Shown here: in pieces, positions 21,601-31,600 of the stretch
Layout: each line of letters begins with the position of its first letter
How positions within the stretch are numbered: the stretch's first letter is position 1
Origin: Basidiobolus meristosporus CBS 931.73
Lineage: Eukaryota; Basidiobolomycota; Basidiobolomycetes; Basidiobolales; Basidiobolaceae
NCBI GenBank assembly: GCA_002104905.1
Contig: MCFE01000056.1
Span: forward strand, 1-64,000
Direction: 5' to 3'
Length of the DNA stretch: 64,000 nt
Notes under the pieces: generated by a model
Databases searched by the model: none
What the model was told of the DNA's origin: nothing
The model's input: only the letters and a program-made list of their open reading frames with translations
Translations under genes and position numbers: made by a program

Positions 21601-22843
21601 AGACAGATAAATATGGACATATCCAATGTTACATCCGCCCTTCATTTTGGAAACAAGCTTTGGAATTTATGCAGATTCTCGTTTGGCCGATTTGACACCT
21701 TACGCGAATATGTGCCGCCAATCTCGGACTCGTTGGCGGTCCCTTCGATTACCAAGCTTGAGGAGCAACCGTTGGTGAACAAGTATATCCTTTCTAGGCT
21801 AGCCGACACCGTTCGAAAAACCCATTCGGCCATGTCCGAATACCAGTTGCACCAAGCGACCGATTCGATCCGCAGATTCGTAGTCAACGATTTATGCGAT
21901 GTGTACCTAGAATTTAGTAAACCGACGTTGTACGGTAAATCCACTATCGAGGTACACTGCTGTCCGGTGCTATTGGCTGTCCTTCCTTTTGCTAACCCCG
22001 AATCTAGGAGCAACGCTCTGCGACCTTAATCCTGACCACGTGCCTGGACACATCATTACGGTTACTTCATCCATTCATGCCATTTGTAACAGAGGAGCTG
22101 TGGCAAAATCTGATAGCACACACCAATCCTGAGTCCTCGACCCAGCCCGAATCATTAATGGTTACTGAATTCCCCGCACCAGAGAAGTTCGGGGCATTCT
22201 ATGATGAGCAAGTAGAGTCCGAAATGCAGGTAAAGCAGCCCCTCTTAAACACAGCTAGGTGATTTCCCAGCTAACCCGAATGTGTCGGTGCAGATCATAT
22301 TGTCGTTGATCCATGCGTCGCGCTCGTTAAGGCAGACCCAACATGTTTCCATCTCCCAGGAATTACCCTTCTCCGTCTGGACCGACCAGCCCGATTTGCT
22401 AGGCCCACTTCGGAGATATTCCTCGGAGCTCCAGAATTTCGTCAAAGCGACCTCTCTGGAGATCGTTCATGGCCAAGAGGCCGAGATACCTAGCGATGTG
22501 GCCGTCTCCACGATCTCGCCCAACCTGAAGGTGTTCGTGCCTGTGAGCGCATTGAAATCCGTGGGAAGTAACTCGAAGGTCCAAGGGGAGATCGATCGAA
22601 TCAAACGGAAAATGGCCAAGATCACCAAGGAGATCGAGGACCTAGAGGATAAGATCAACAAGCCTGAATACGAGGTCAGAGTACCAGAACGTGTCAAACT
22701 CAGCAACAGGTAAGTGGCACACTGTCTGATTATTACCAGCATGCCCGAGCTGAAACATCTTTCTCTCACCCAGCAAACGACTAGCCATGTTCAAAGAGCA
22801 GCTGACCAGTTTCCAAACGAACCTGGGACTATTAGAGAAGTAG
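18613..22843 (+). CDS. VARS2: Mitochondrial valyl-tRNA synthetase, 20 exons
   Basis: Exons: 18613-18744, 18805-18847, 18892-19031, 19087-19206, 19275-19538, 19594-19652, 19707-19854, 19915-20019, 20077-20196, 20263-20405, 20477-20583, 20639-20865, 20926-21009, 21072-21200, 21255-21394, 21451-21544, 21598-21951, 22008-22229, 22294-22709, 22774-22843. All introns are GT...AG (44-71 bp) and the frame closes at 1038 residues, normal for class Ia ValRS. Residues 1-35 form a basic, Arg-rich mitochondrial presequence. HIGH motif: [17 protein letters not shown] motif: [15 protein letters not shown]. The editing domain, anticodon-binding domain and C-terminal coiled coil ([20 protein letters not shown]) are present. 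No in-frame Met precedes HIGH after the presequence, so a cytosolic form from an internal start is unlikely. The gene looks broken in raw frames but is intact once spliced. Confidence 0.93.
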
Positions 22844-23041
22844 ACGGACTGAGTGGTCTCCAAGTGGTAGATGTTGCTCCATTCATTTCATACCAAGTTG
22901 GTATTGCATTCAGGTCGAAAATCAAGCCATGAATAATATTCAATCCTCCACAATCACGTTTAGCAATCACGTTTATTTCTACCTCAATTCTATTTCCAAA
23001 ATCATTGGTTGTTCATGAGTTCAGGGTTGTGTAGCGGTGGC

Positions 23042-26000
23042 TTAAGCCCAGTCACAGATGATGGAGCCCTCGAAACTCTTGCATACAGTGCCAACTGCAC
23101 AGGTGTTTCTAAGTAGCTCGCCGTTCGCACAAACCGTGAAGAGTCTGGATTTACCAGAGTCAACACATTCGTAGGTGCCATTGATGCAGCTGGCTTCAGT
23201 GGGCTTGGGGGAGTGAGAGTGGGGAGTTACCGTCACTGTGGTAGTAATGGTGATAGTGTTGGGATTAGGGATGCAGGAGGGTGGTGCGATGGAGGTGGTA
23301 GGATGAGAGGTGGCGCTACCAGACTTGGATTCGTCAGTAGTGTGGGCAGTGATATGAGAATCCTTGTGAGCTTCAGTGGTTGCAGAGGCCTTGTGGGTTT
23401 CTTTGGGTACAGTTGCTTCGGAAGTCTCAGTGACCTTGTGAGACTCGGATGATTTGGTACCCGTTTGAACCACGGTAGACTTGGGGGACTCGTGAGTCTC
23501 AGAAGCCTTAGGAACGCTGATAGTCTCATGTTCCTCGTGAGATTTGACAGTCTCGGTAGTCTCAGTTGGCCTATGGGTCTCATGACTCTCGGTGGTTTCC
23601 ATCGATCTGTGGGCAACGGTGGTCTCAGTGGATTTGTTGGATTCCGAGACTGCCTTGGCCTTGCTGGAAACAGAAGTCTCAAAGGATCTGTGAGAGTCGG
23701 GAGTCTCGGTTGACTTATGGGCGGTGTGGTGTTCAGTATCCTTGTGAGACTCGGCAGTCTCAGTTGGCTTGTGAATGTTACCAGTCTCAACGGTCTTGGA
23801 GGTTTGGTGGGATTCAGAAGTCACGGTAGGTTGGTGAGATTCCACAGTGTCCATTGGTCTATGGGTGTTGCTGGTCTCTGAGGTCATGTGGGATTGGGTA
23901 GTCTCAGTGGCCTTGTGCGATGAAGTGATCGCATTTGACTTGTGACCGCTGCTGATCTCAGAGGCTTTGTGAGCCTCGGATGTAGGGACTGATCTGCGGG
24001 ACTCCAAAGTATCAGTTGATTTATGGGCATCACTAGTCTCCGAGGTCATATGAGACTCAGTGGCCTTGTGAGATCCAGAAACCACTGTTGGCTTATGAGA
24101 TTCTACGTTTGCGGTGGATTTGTGTGCTTTCGTAGAGTCGGTTGACTGGTGAACAGTCTTGGGCTCAGTATCCTTGTGAGATTCGGTTGCCTCTGTTGGT
24201 TTGACATGGCTGCTGCTCTCCAGGCTCTTGGAGGATTCAGCAGTCATGTTGGGCTTGTGAGACTCTGGTGCAACAGTTTGTTGATGGGGCTTGATGGTCT
24301 CAGTTGGCTCGAGAGTGTCGCTGGCCTTGACGGTGGTGGCCTTGGGAGATTCGGTGGAATGGTGCTTTCCTGTGGTCTGAGCAGTATGTTGTGATTCAGT
24401 TGCTTTAGTGGAGCCATGGGGTTTCGTAGTCACCACGGAGCTGGAGGAAGCGGAGCTATCAGTAGCTTTGCGAGACTCGGTTGCCTTGGATTTACCAGTA
24501 GAGCTATGAGAGCTAGATGTTCCGGAAACCAAGTGGGATTCGGTTGGTTTTGGTGTCTCATGGGGTGTGGTGTCACTGGGAGTGTTGTGAGCAGTAGAAC
24601 GTTCATCTGATTTGGAATGCTCATCTGAGGCTGATTGACTGGGAGTAGACTTGGATTCAATGATCTCAGACGTGCTAGCCGTAGACTTCAAAGCCTCACT
24701 AGAGCTATGCGAAATGGGTGTTTCAATAGCCTTGTGGGACTCGGTTGATTTGAGGGTCTTGTGGGATGCGGAGTTGTGAGTGGTGCTATGAACACTCGAA
24801 AGTTCACTTGACTCGGAATGCACACTTGGAATATTGGATTTGGGGGTCTCGCTTCCGGAATGAGATTCAGTATGTTGATGAGTGTAGGACGTGGCGCTCC
24901 CATTGCTCGATGGGGTTGCCTGGCTCGAGTTAACCTTACTGGACATGGAAGTCTCAAGGTGCTTATGACTGTCTGAATGAGATTCAGTGTGATGCTGACT
25001 CGCCGACTCGATGCTCTTGGCAGATGAGTGAAGTGCGTAACTTGAAGTAGCCTTGCTGGACACAGAGGTCTCGACATGCTTCTGGCTCTTTGATTCACTG
25101 CTCTTAATCGGTGTAGAGCTTTCATGACCAGTCTTCGACTCGGACTTTGCTGTCGCAATTGTGCTAGACTCGGATTTCGAAGTGTCACTAGAACTATGCG
25201 ACACGGTTGACACGGCTGACACGGTAGCCTTATGGGTCTCTGTTGCCTTTGTGCTCTCATTGGTTGTGGAGTCGTGAGTGGGGCTGTGTGTAGTCAAGCT
25301 ACTAGTAGCGTGGCTTGAGGATGGCTTGCTGGATTTCTCGATGGTACTATGTGACACGGATGTGATGGTTGCCTTGTGAGACTCAGTAGATTTGGTTGTC
25401 TCGTGGGATGCGGAGCTGTTCGCGACGCTGCGAGCACTCGAATGATCAGTTGATTCTGAATGAGCACTTGATGCAGTGGACTTGGGTGCTTCAGTACTAG
25501 AATGGCTTTCTGTTGGCTTGACTACCTTCTTGTGCTCGTTGTACCACTTACAGATCTCGGCTTGCTGTCCTTCTGCCTCCATCATGGCAAAGAATCCACA
25601 GTCGTTGCTTACAATACACTCCAAGTTGTCTTTGAGGAACTGACCATGGCCAGGATTGCTATCATCACAGAGACATGAGAACGAGTCAACAAAGTTGGGG
25701 CTGTGAATGTCCTGAGTGTACTTGGACCAGCACTTCTTGCCCGCCTTGAGCGAGCAGTCAGTAATGCACTTATTGGGAGGTGGGAAGGGGAAGTAGTTGG
25801 ATGGTCTGGGAATCCAGGTAGGCTGAGCATCAGTGGTTGTTGGGGCTTCTGAAGTCTCGGAGCTCACTGAGGAGTCACGCGCTGCAGAGGTGGTTGTGGT
25901 GCTGTGAGATACGGCGGCCTTGCTCTCTGAGTGAGACTCGGTGTGATGCTGACTCGCCGACTCGGTGCTCTTGGCAGATGAATGAGGTGCGTAACTTGAA

Positions 26001-27550
26001 GTAGCCTTGCTGGACACGGAGGTCTCAACATGCTTCTGGCTCTTCGATTCACTGCTCTTAATCGGTGTAGAGCTTTCATGACCAGTCTTCGACTCGGACT
26101 TTGCAGTCGCAACTGTGCTAGACTCGGATTTCGAAGTCTCACTAGAACTATGCGACACGGTTGGCACGGTTGACACGGTAGCCTTATGGGTCTCTGTTGC
26201 CTTTGTGTTCTCATTGGTTGTGGAGGAGTGAGTGGGGCTGTGAGTAGTCAAGCTACTAGTAGCGTGGCTTGCGGATGGCTTGCTGGATTCAGAAGTCTCA
26301 ACATGCTTCTGGCTCTCTGAATCACCACTCTTAACTGGTGCGGAGATTACTTGGCTAGACGCAGACTTGGACTTGAGGGTTTCAGTGGTGCTTGGTTCGG
26401 ACTTCGATTTCTCGGTGGTAGTATGTGACACGGATGCGTTGGTGGCCTTGTGAGACTCAGTGGATTTGGTTGTCTCGTGAGACGCGGAGCTGTTCGCGAC
26501 ACTGCGAGCACTCGAATGATCAGTTGATTCTGAATGAGCACTTGATGCAGTGGACTTGTGTGCTTCAGTACTAGAATGGCTTTCTGTTGGCTTGACTACC
26601 TTCTTGTGCTCGTTGTACCACTTGCAGATCTCGGCTTGCTGTCCTTCTGCCTCCATCATGGCAAAGAACCCACAGTCGTTGCTTACAATACACTCCAAAT
26701 TGTCTTTGAGGAACTGACCATGGCCAGGATTGCTATCATCACAGAGACATGAGAACGAGTCAACAAAGTTGGGGCTGTGGATGTCCTGAGTGTACTTGGA
26801 CCAGCACTTCTTGCCCGCCTTGAGCGAGCAGTCAGTAATGCACTTATTGGGAGGTGGGAAGGGGAAGTAGTTGGATGGTCTGGGAATCCAGGTAGGCTGA
26901 GCATCAGTGGTTGTTGGGGCCTCTGAAGTCTCATTGCCCCCCGAGGAGTGATGGGATGTCGGAGTGGTAGCACTTCTGTGGGGATCAGAGGTCTCACCCA
27001 CTGAGCGAGATTCCGAGTGATGAGGACTCTTTGGCTGGGAACTCTCAATGGATGAGAGGGTTGCATGACTGGAGGTAACATTGCTCGGCTCGGAGGCCAC
27101 TGAACTACTGTGTGTCGATGAATCGATCGATTTGGTACTAGCTGTAGGTTGAGAGATTCGACTTGTAGTGCTTCGTACAGACTTAATAGTTGAGGACAAC
27201 GTATGTGGTTTTACCGTGGGCCTGTGCTCTTGGTACCAATCACATACAGTGCTGTTATTGCTTTGGTAGTCGGACCAATCAATCCAATGCCAAAAGCAAT
27301 TGTTGGAATAACAGTTTGACACTTCATTGGTGTACTCGGTAGTTTTGTAGCTACTGCCGCATTGGCAGGACAAGGATTCGATAAAGTGCGGATTGCTTGG
27401 ATCAAGCGTGTAATCAGGCAGACACTTCTGACCGGCTTGCATAAAACACTGTTCAAGACAACTACCGAAGTTCATGTTGGGAGGGTTGGCGGATGCTGAA
27501 ACGACAGCAGCCATTGTAAGGCCAGTGACGGCCTTGGTAGTAATATGCAT
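23042..27550 (-). CDS. Giant secreted mucin-like protein A: three CFEM-like domains and CBM19-like tail
   Basis: An intronless frame of 1502 residues. Signal peptide MHITTKAVTGLTMAAVVSASA, then an 8-Cys domain (Cys 31, 35, 43, 62, 64, 80, 85, 103). Its spacing C-x3-C-x7-C-x18-C-x-C-x15-C-x4-C-x17-C resembles the fungal CFEM pattern. Two further copies (NKCITDCSLKAGKKCW...) lie at about 234-317 and 590-677. They sit in Ser/Thr/His/Lys/Glu-rich stretches, where many sites could be O-glycosylated. The last ~48 residues (ASCINGTYECVDSGKS to IICDWA) carry six Cys in a CBM19-like, chitin-binding arrangement. No GPI signal or membrane segment. Probably a wall-bound or matrix mucin. It converges on the ValRS gene 200 bp away and is a tandem paralogue of protein B. 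Confidence 0.85.
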   Translation of the reverse strand: MHITTKAVTGLTMAAVVSASANPPNMNFGSCLEQCFMQAGQKCLPDYTLDPSNPHFIESLSCQCGSSYKTTEYTNEVSNCYSNNCFWHWIDWSDYQSNNSTVCDWYQEHRPTVKPHTLSSTIKSVRSTTSRISQPTASTKSIDSSTHSSSVASEPSNVTSSHATLSSIESSQPKSPHHSESRSVGETSDPHRSATTPTSHHSSGGNETSEAPTTTDAQPTWIPRPSNYFPFPPPNKCITDCSLKAGKKCWSKYTQDIHSPNFVDSFSCLCDDSNPGHGQFLKDNLECIVSNDCGFFAMMEAEGQQAEICKWYNEHKKVVKPTESHSSTEAHKSTASSAHSESTDHSSARSVANSSASHETTKSTESHKATNASVSHTTTEKSKSEPSTTETLKSKSASSQVISAPVKSGDSESQKHVETSESSKPSASHATSSLTTHSPTHSSTTNENTKATETHKATVSTVPTVSHSSSETSKSESSTVATAKSESKTGHESSTPIKSSESKSQKHVETSVSSKATSSYAPHSSAKSTESASQHHTESHSESKAAVSHSTTTTSAARDSSVSSETSEAPTTTDAQPTWIPRPSNYFPFPPPNKCITDCSLKAGKKCWSKYTQDIHSPNFVDSFSCLCDDSNPGHGQFLKDNLECIVSNDCGFFAMMEAEGQQAEICKWYNEHKKVVKPTESHSSTEAPKSTASSAHSESTDHSSARSVANSSASHETTKSTESHKATITSVSHSTIEKSSKPSSSHATSSLTTHSPTHDSTTNESTKATETHKATVSAVSTVSHSSSDTSKSESSTIATAKSESKTGHESSTPIKSSESKSQKHVETSVSSKATSSYALHSSAKSIESASQHHTESHSDSHKHLETSMSSKVNSSQATPSSNGSATSYTHQHTESHSGSETPKSNIPSVHSESSELSSVHSTTHNSASHKTLKSTESHKAIETPISHSSSEALKSTASTSEIIESKSTPSQSASDEHSKSDERSTAHNTPSDTTPHETPKPTESHLVSGTSSSHSSTGKSKATESRKATDSSASSSSVVTTKPHGSTKATESQHTAQTTGKHHSTESPKATTVKASDTLEPTETIKPHQQTVAPESHKPNMTAESSKSLESSSHVKPTEATESHKDTEPKTVHQSTDSTKAHKSTANVESHKPTVVSGSHKATESHMTSETSDAHKSTDTLESRRSVPTSEAHKASEISSGHKSNAITSSHKATETTQSHMTSETSNTHRPMDTVESHQPTVTSESHQTSKTVETGNIHKPTETAESHKDTEHHTAHKSTETPDSHRSFETSVSSKAKAVSESNKSTETTVAHRSMETTESHETHRPTETTETVKSHEEHETISVPKASETHESPKSTVVQTGTKSSESHKVTETSEATVPKETHKASATTEAHKDSHITAHTTDESKSGSATSHPTTSIAPPSCIPNPNTITITTTVTVTPHSHSPKPTEASCINGTYECVDSGKSRLFTVCANGELLRNTCAVGTVCKSFEGSIICDWA
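25500..26935 (-). repeat. Higher-order repeat in gene A (two 1074-bp units)
   Basis: The CFEM-like module and its mucin linker occur twice. Equivalent points are 1074 bp (358 codons) apart, at about 25772 and 26846. The two units are nearly identical in DNA sequence. Confidence 0.85.
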
Positions 27551-27603
27551 TTTGCGGGTTACTCTCCGGGCCTTCGCAAACTCACAACTGGCAAGTGATA
27601 TTT

Positions 27604-27615
27604 GATATTTATATG
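27604..27615 (-). promoter_or_regulatory. TATA box of gene A
   Basis: The minus strand reads CATATAAATATC about 55-65 bp upstream of the ATG at 27550. The same box, TATAAATA, stands at the equivalent place in genes B and D, with variants in C, E and F. Confidence 0.55.
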
Positions 27616-28424
27616 ATTTTGCTTTTCAATACAATTACCATAAAAATAGCTTGGCACTCTCATCATTCATAATCTCCCATCATTGTTTTGTTTACAACCG
27701 CTGCTCTCCTACCTGACTTCGATATCCTTTTATTGAAAACCTCACACATTGTGGCATTGTGTGATTGACCATATAGGAAATTCTAACATATCAAGTGCTT
27801 ATCAATTACCATTTGGGTAAAATACCAGTGCTCTAGATATCACCAAATGTTTTCCATTGAGCTATAATGAAGATTTTATCATGGTTTTTGCCACACTTGA
27901 TGATTAGGTAAGCCAGTAAAATGGGATTGTGTACTATACACAGTTATTGGAGTGCTCTAAACGTTGGTTAGTGTTGATCAGTGCGTAAACTACTTATTTA
28001 CACAAGCTGGAACTCTTCAAAATGATGTTGACGGCAGTCAATTTCGCTGTTATCCGAATTCATTGCACTCCTTGGGGCTTCAACGATTGCTACTTTATCA
28101 TTTTCCTTCCTCTACTACAAACTACTCGTCCGCAGCTAATTTTCAGCCAAAAATTATTTCCTAACAGGATATTGAGCTTATAAATCGGACAGCTGTATAG
28201 TCTAGCATTGAATGCGCATATAGCAGCATAAACACCATTACGAATGTGAAATACATTGTGACTTTCTTATATAGTATAGGTCTATTGACAGTAGTCTCAG
28301 ATATCTCGGCGAAGATGATCTCAGTAGCCTGGTTATTGGAGCTTGGTCTTTCGTATTCAGGCCTGTAAGATTATATCAGTGTAGAGCTGTGAAATATAAA
28401 ATCAAATAAGCAAGCATAGTGTAT
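27616..28424. other. Intergenic region between the two giant genes
   Basis: Upstream region of gene A followed by unrecognised AT-rich sequence. Frames are under 70 codons. The tandem duplication junction lies at its right end, where similarity to the ValRS locus begins. Confidence 0.5.
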
Positions 28425-28493
28425 AACGACTAGCTGTGTTCAAAGCACAGCTGGCAAGTTTCCAAACGAAACCTGGGACTGTTAAAAAAGCAG
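28425..28493 (+). pseudogene. Fragment of the last ValRS exon (duplication scar)
   Basis: This stretch matches 22778-22843, from AACGACTAGC through TTCAAAG.GCAGCTG.C.AGTTTCCAAACGAA..CTGGGACT, with substitutions, a one-base insertion and loss of the stop. Similarity continues through 28494-28682 into the 3' end of gene B, just as 22844-23041 joins ValRS to gene A. It begins at about the start of ValRS exon 20. The upstream exons are absent, so it cannot be a gene. Confidence 0.85.
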
Positions 28494-28682
28494 TTGGCTC
28501 GAGTGATCTCCGCATGGTAAATGTTGTTCCATTCATTTTAACTTCGTACTAAGTTAGTATTGTATATTCACTGGAAATCAAACCATATAATATCAATTAC
28601 TCTGCAATCCCGTTTATTTCTATAACAATTCTATTTCCAAGAACATGGATTGTTCGTGAATTCGGGGTTGTATAGCAGTGGC

Positions 28683-31600
28683 TTAAGCCCAGTCGCAAAT
28701 GATGGAGCCTTGGAAGTTCATGCATACAGTACCAGCTGCGCAGGTATTTCTAATTTGCTTACCGTTCGCACAAACTGTGAAGACTGGGGAATATCCAGAA
28801 TCAACACATTCGTATGTGCCATTGATGCAACTGGCTTCAGTGGGCTTGGGGGATTGAGAATGGGAGGCGAGTGTCTCCACTGGAGTTACCGTCACTGTAG
28901 TGGTGATGGTGACAGTGTTGGGATTAGGGATGCAGGAGGGTGGTGCGATGGAGGTGGTAGGATGAGAGGTGGCGCTACCAGACTTGGATTCGTCAGTAGT
29001 GTGGGCAGTGATATGAGAATCCTTGTGAGCTTCAGTGGTTGCAGAGGCCTTGTGGGTTTCTTTGGGTACAGTTGCTTCGGAAGTCTCAGTGACCTTGTGA
29101 GACTCGGATGATTTGGTACCCGTTTGAACCACGGTAGACTTGGGGGACTCGTGAGTCTCAGTAGCCTTAGGAACGCTGATAGTCTCATGTTCCTCGTGAG
29201 ATTTGACAGTCTCGGTAGTCTCAGTTGGCCTATGGGTCTCATGACTCTCGGTGGTTTCCATCGATCTGTGGGCAACGGCGGTCTCAGTGGATTTGTTGGA
29301 TTCCGAGACTGCCTTGGCCTTGCTGGAAACAGAAGTCTCAAAGGATCTGTGAGAGTCGGGAGTCTCGGTTGACTTGTGGGCGGTGTGGTGTTCAGTATCC
29401 TTGTGAGACTCGGCAGTCTCAGTTGGCTTGTGAATGTTACCAGTCTCAACAGTCTTGGAGGTTTGGTGGGATTCAGAAGTCACGGTAGGTTGGTGAGTTT
29501 CCACAGTGTCCACTGGTCTATGGGTGTTGCTGGTCTCTGAGGTCATGTGGGATTGGGTAGTCTCAGTGGCCTTGTGCGATGAAGTGATCGCATTTGACTT
29601 GTGAGCGCTGCTGATCTCAGAGGCTTTGTGAGCCTCGGATGTAGGGACTGATCTGCGGGACTCCAAAGTATCAGTTGATTTATGGGCATCACTAGTCTCC
29701 GAGGTCATATGAGACTCAGTGGCCTTGTGAGATCCAGAAACCACTGTTGGCTTATGAGATTCTACGTTTGCGGTGGATTTGTGTGCTTTCGTAGAGTCGG
29801 TTGACTGGTGAACAGTCTTGGGCTCAGTATCCTTGTGAGACTCGGTTGCCTCTGTTGGTTTGACATGGCTGCTGCTCTCCAGGCTCTTGGAGGATTTAGC
29901 AGTCATGTTGGGCTTGTGAGACTCTGGTGCAACAGTTTGTTGATGGGACTTGATGGTCTCAGTTGGCTCGAGAGTGTCGCTGGCCTTGACGGTGGTGGCC
30001 TTGGGAGATTCGGTGGAATGGTGCTTTCCTGTGGTCTGAGCAGTATGTTGTGATTCAGTTGCTTTAGTGGAGCCATGGGGTTTCGTAGTCACCACGGAGC
30101 TGGAGGAGGCGGAGCTATCAGTAGGTTTATGGGCCTCAGTTGATTCTGATTTAATAGATGTTCGGGAAACCAAATGGGTTTCGGTTGATTTGGCTGTCTC
30201 ATGGGATGTGGAGACATGTGCGATGCTGTGAACAGTCGAGTGTTCAGCTGACTTGGAATGCTCGCCTGAGATGGATTGACTAGCAGTAGACTTAGATTCA
30301 ATGGTCTCAGTTGTGCTAACCGCAGGCCTCAAAGCCTCACTAGAGCTATGTGAAATGGGTGTTTCAATAGCCTTGTGGGACTCGGTTGATTTGAGAGACT
30401 CATGAGATGCGGAGTGTGTGGTGGCACTATGAATAGATGAACGTCCAGTGGGCACTGAATGCACATTTGGAACACTGGACTTGCGGTTCTCGTTTTCGGA
30501 ATGAGATTCAGTATGTTGCTGAGTATTAAACTTGGTGCTCTCGTTGCTTGATGTGGTTGCCTGACTCGAGATAACCTTACTGGTCATGGAGGTCACAACA
30601 TGCTTATGACTCTTTGATGCACTACTCTTCATGGTTCTGATGGTGGTTTGACTAGCAACAGACCTGGACTCTGTGGCCTTATGGGACTCGGTTACTTTGG
30701 TTGTCTCATGAGATGCAGAGTCGTGAGTGATATTGCCAACAGTCGAATGTTCAGTCGACTTTGGATGCACGCTTGAGGCACTAGACTTGGGATTTTCAGT
30801 ACTAGAATGGCTTTCGGTTGGCTTGACTACCTTCTTGTGCTCGTTGTACCACTTACAGATCTCGGCTTCCTGTCCTTCTGCCTCCATCATGGCAAAGAAT
30901 CCACAGTCGTTGCTAATAATACACTCCAAATTGTCTTTGAGGAACTGGTCATGGCCAGGATTGCTATCATCACAGAGACATGAGAACGAGTCAACAAAGT
31001 TGGGGCTGTGGATGTCCTGAGTGTACTTGGACCAGCACTTCTTGCCCGCCTTGAGTGAGCAGTCAGTAATGCACTTGTTGGGAGATGGGAAGGGGAAGTA
31101 GTTGGATGGTCTGGGAATCCAGGTAGGCTGAGCATCAGTGGTTGTTGGGGCTTCTGAAGTCTCAGAGCTCATTGAGGAGTCACGCGCTGCAGAGGTGGTT
31201 GTGGTGCTGTGAGATACGGCGGCCTTGCTCTCTGAGTGAGATTCGGTGTGATGCTGACTCGCCGACTCGGTGCTCTTGGCAGATGAATGAGGTGCGTAAC
31301 TTGAAGTAGCCTTGCTGGACACGGAGGTCTCAACATGTTTCTGGCTCTTCGATTCACTGCTCTTAATCGGTGTAGAGCTTTCATGACCAGTCTTCGACTC
31401 GGACTTTGCAGTCGCAACTGTGCTAGACTCGGATTTCGAAGTCTCACTAGAACTATGCGACACGGTTGGCACGGTTGACACGGTAGCCTTATGGGTCTCT
31501 GTTGCCTTTGTGTTCTCCTTGGTTGTGGAGTGGTGAGTGGAGCTGTGAGTAGTCAAGCTACTAGTAGCGTGGCTTGCGGATGGCTTGCTGGATTCAGAAG

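Noticed and set aside
17500-22930. Impression of a broken TTC1 / ValRS pseudogene with many frameshifts
   Set aside because: Every interruption is explained by a short GT...AG intron in phase, and the joined proteins are complete with catalytic motifs.
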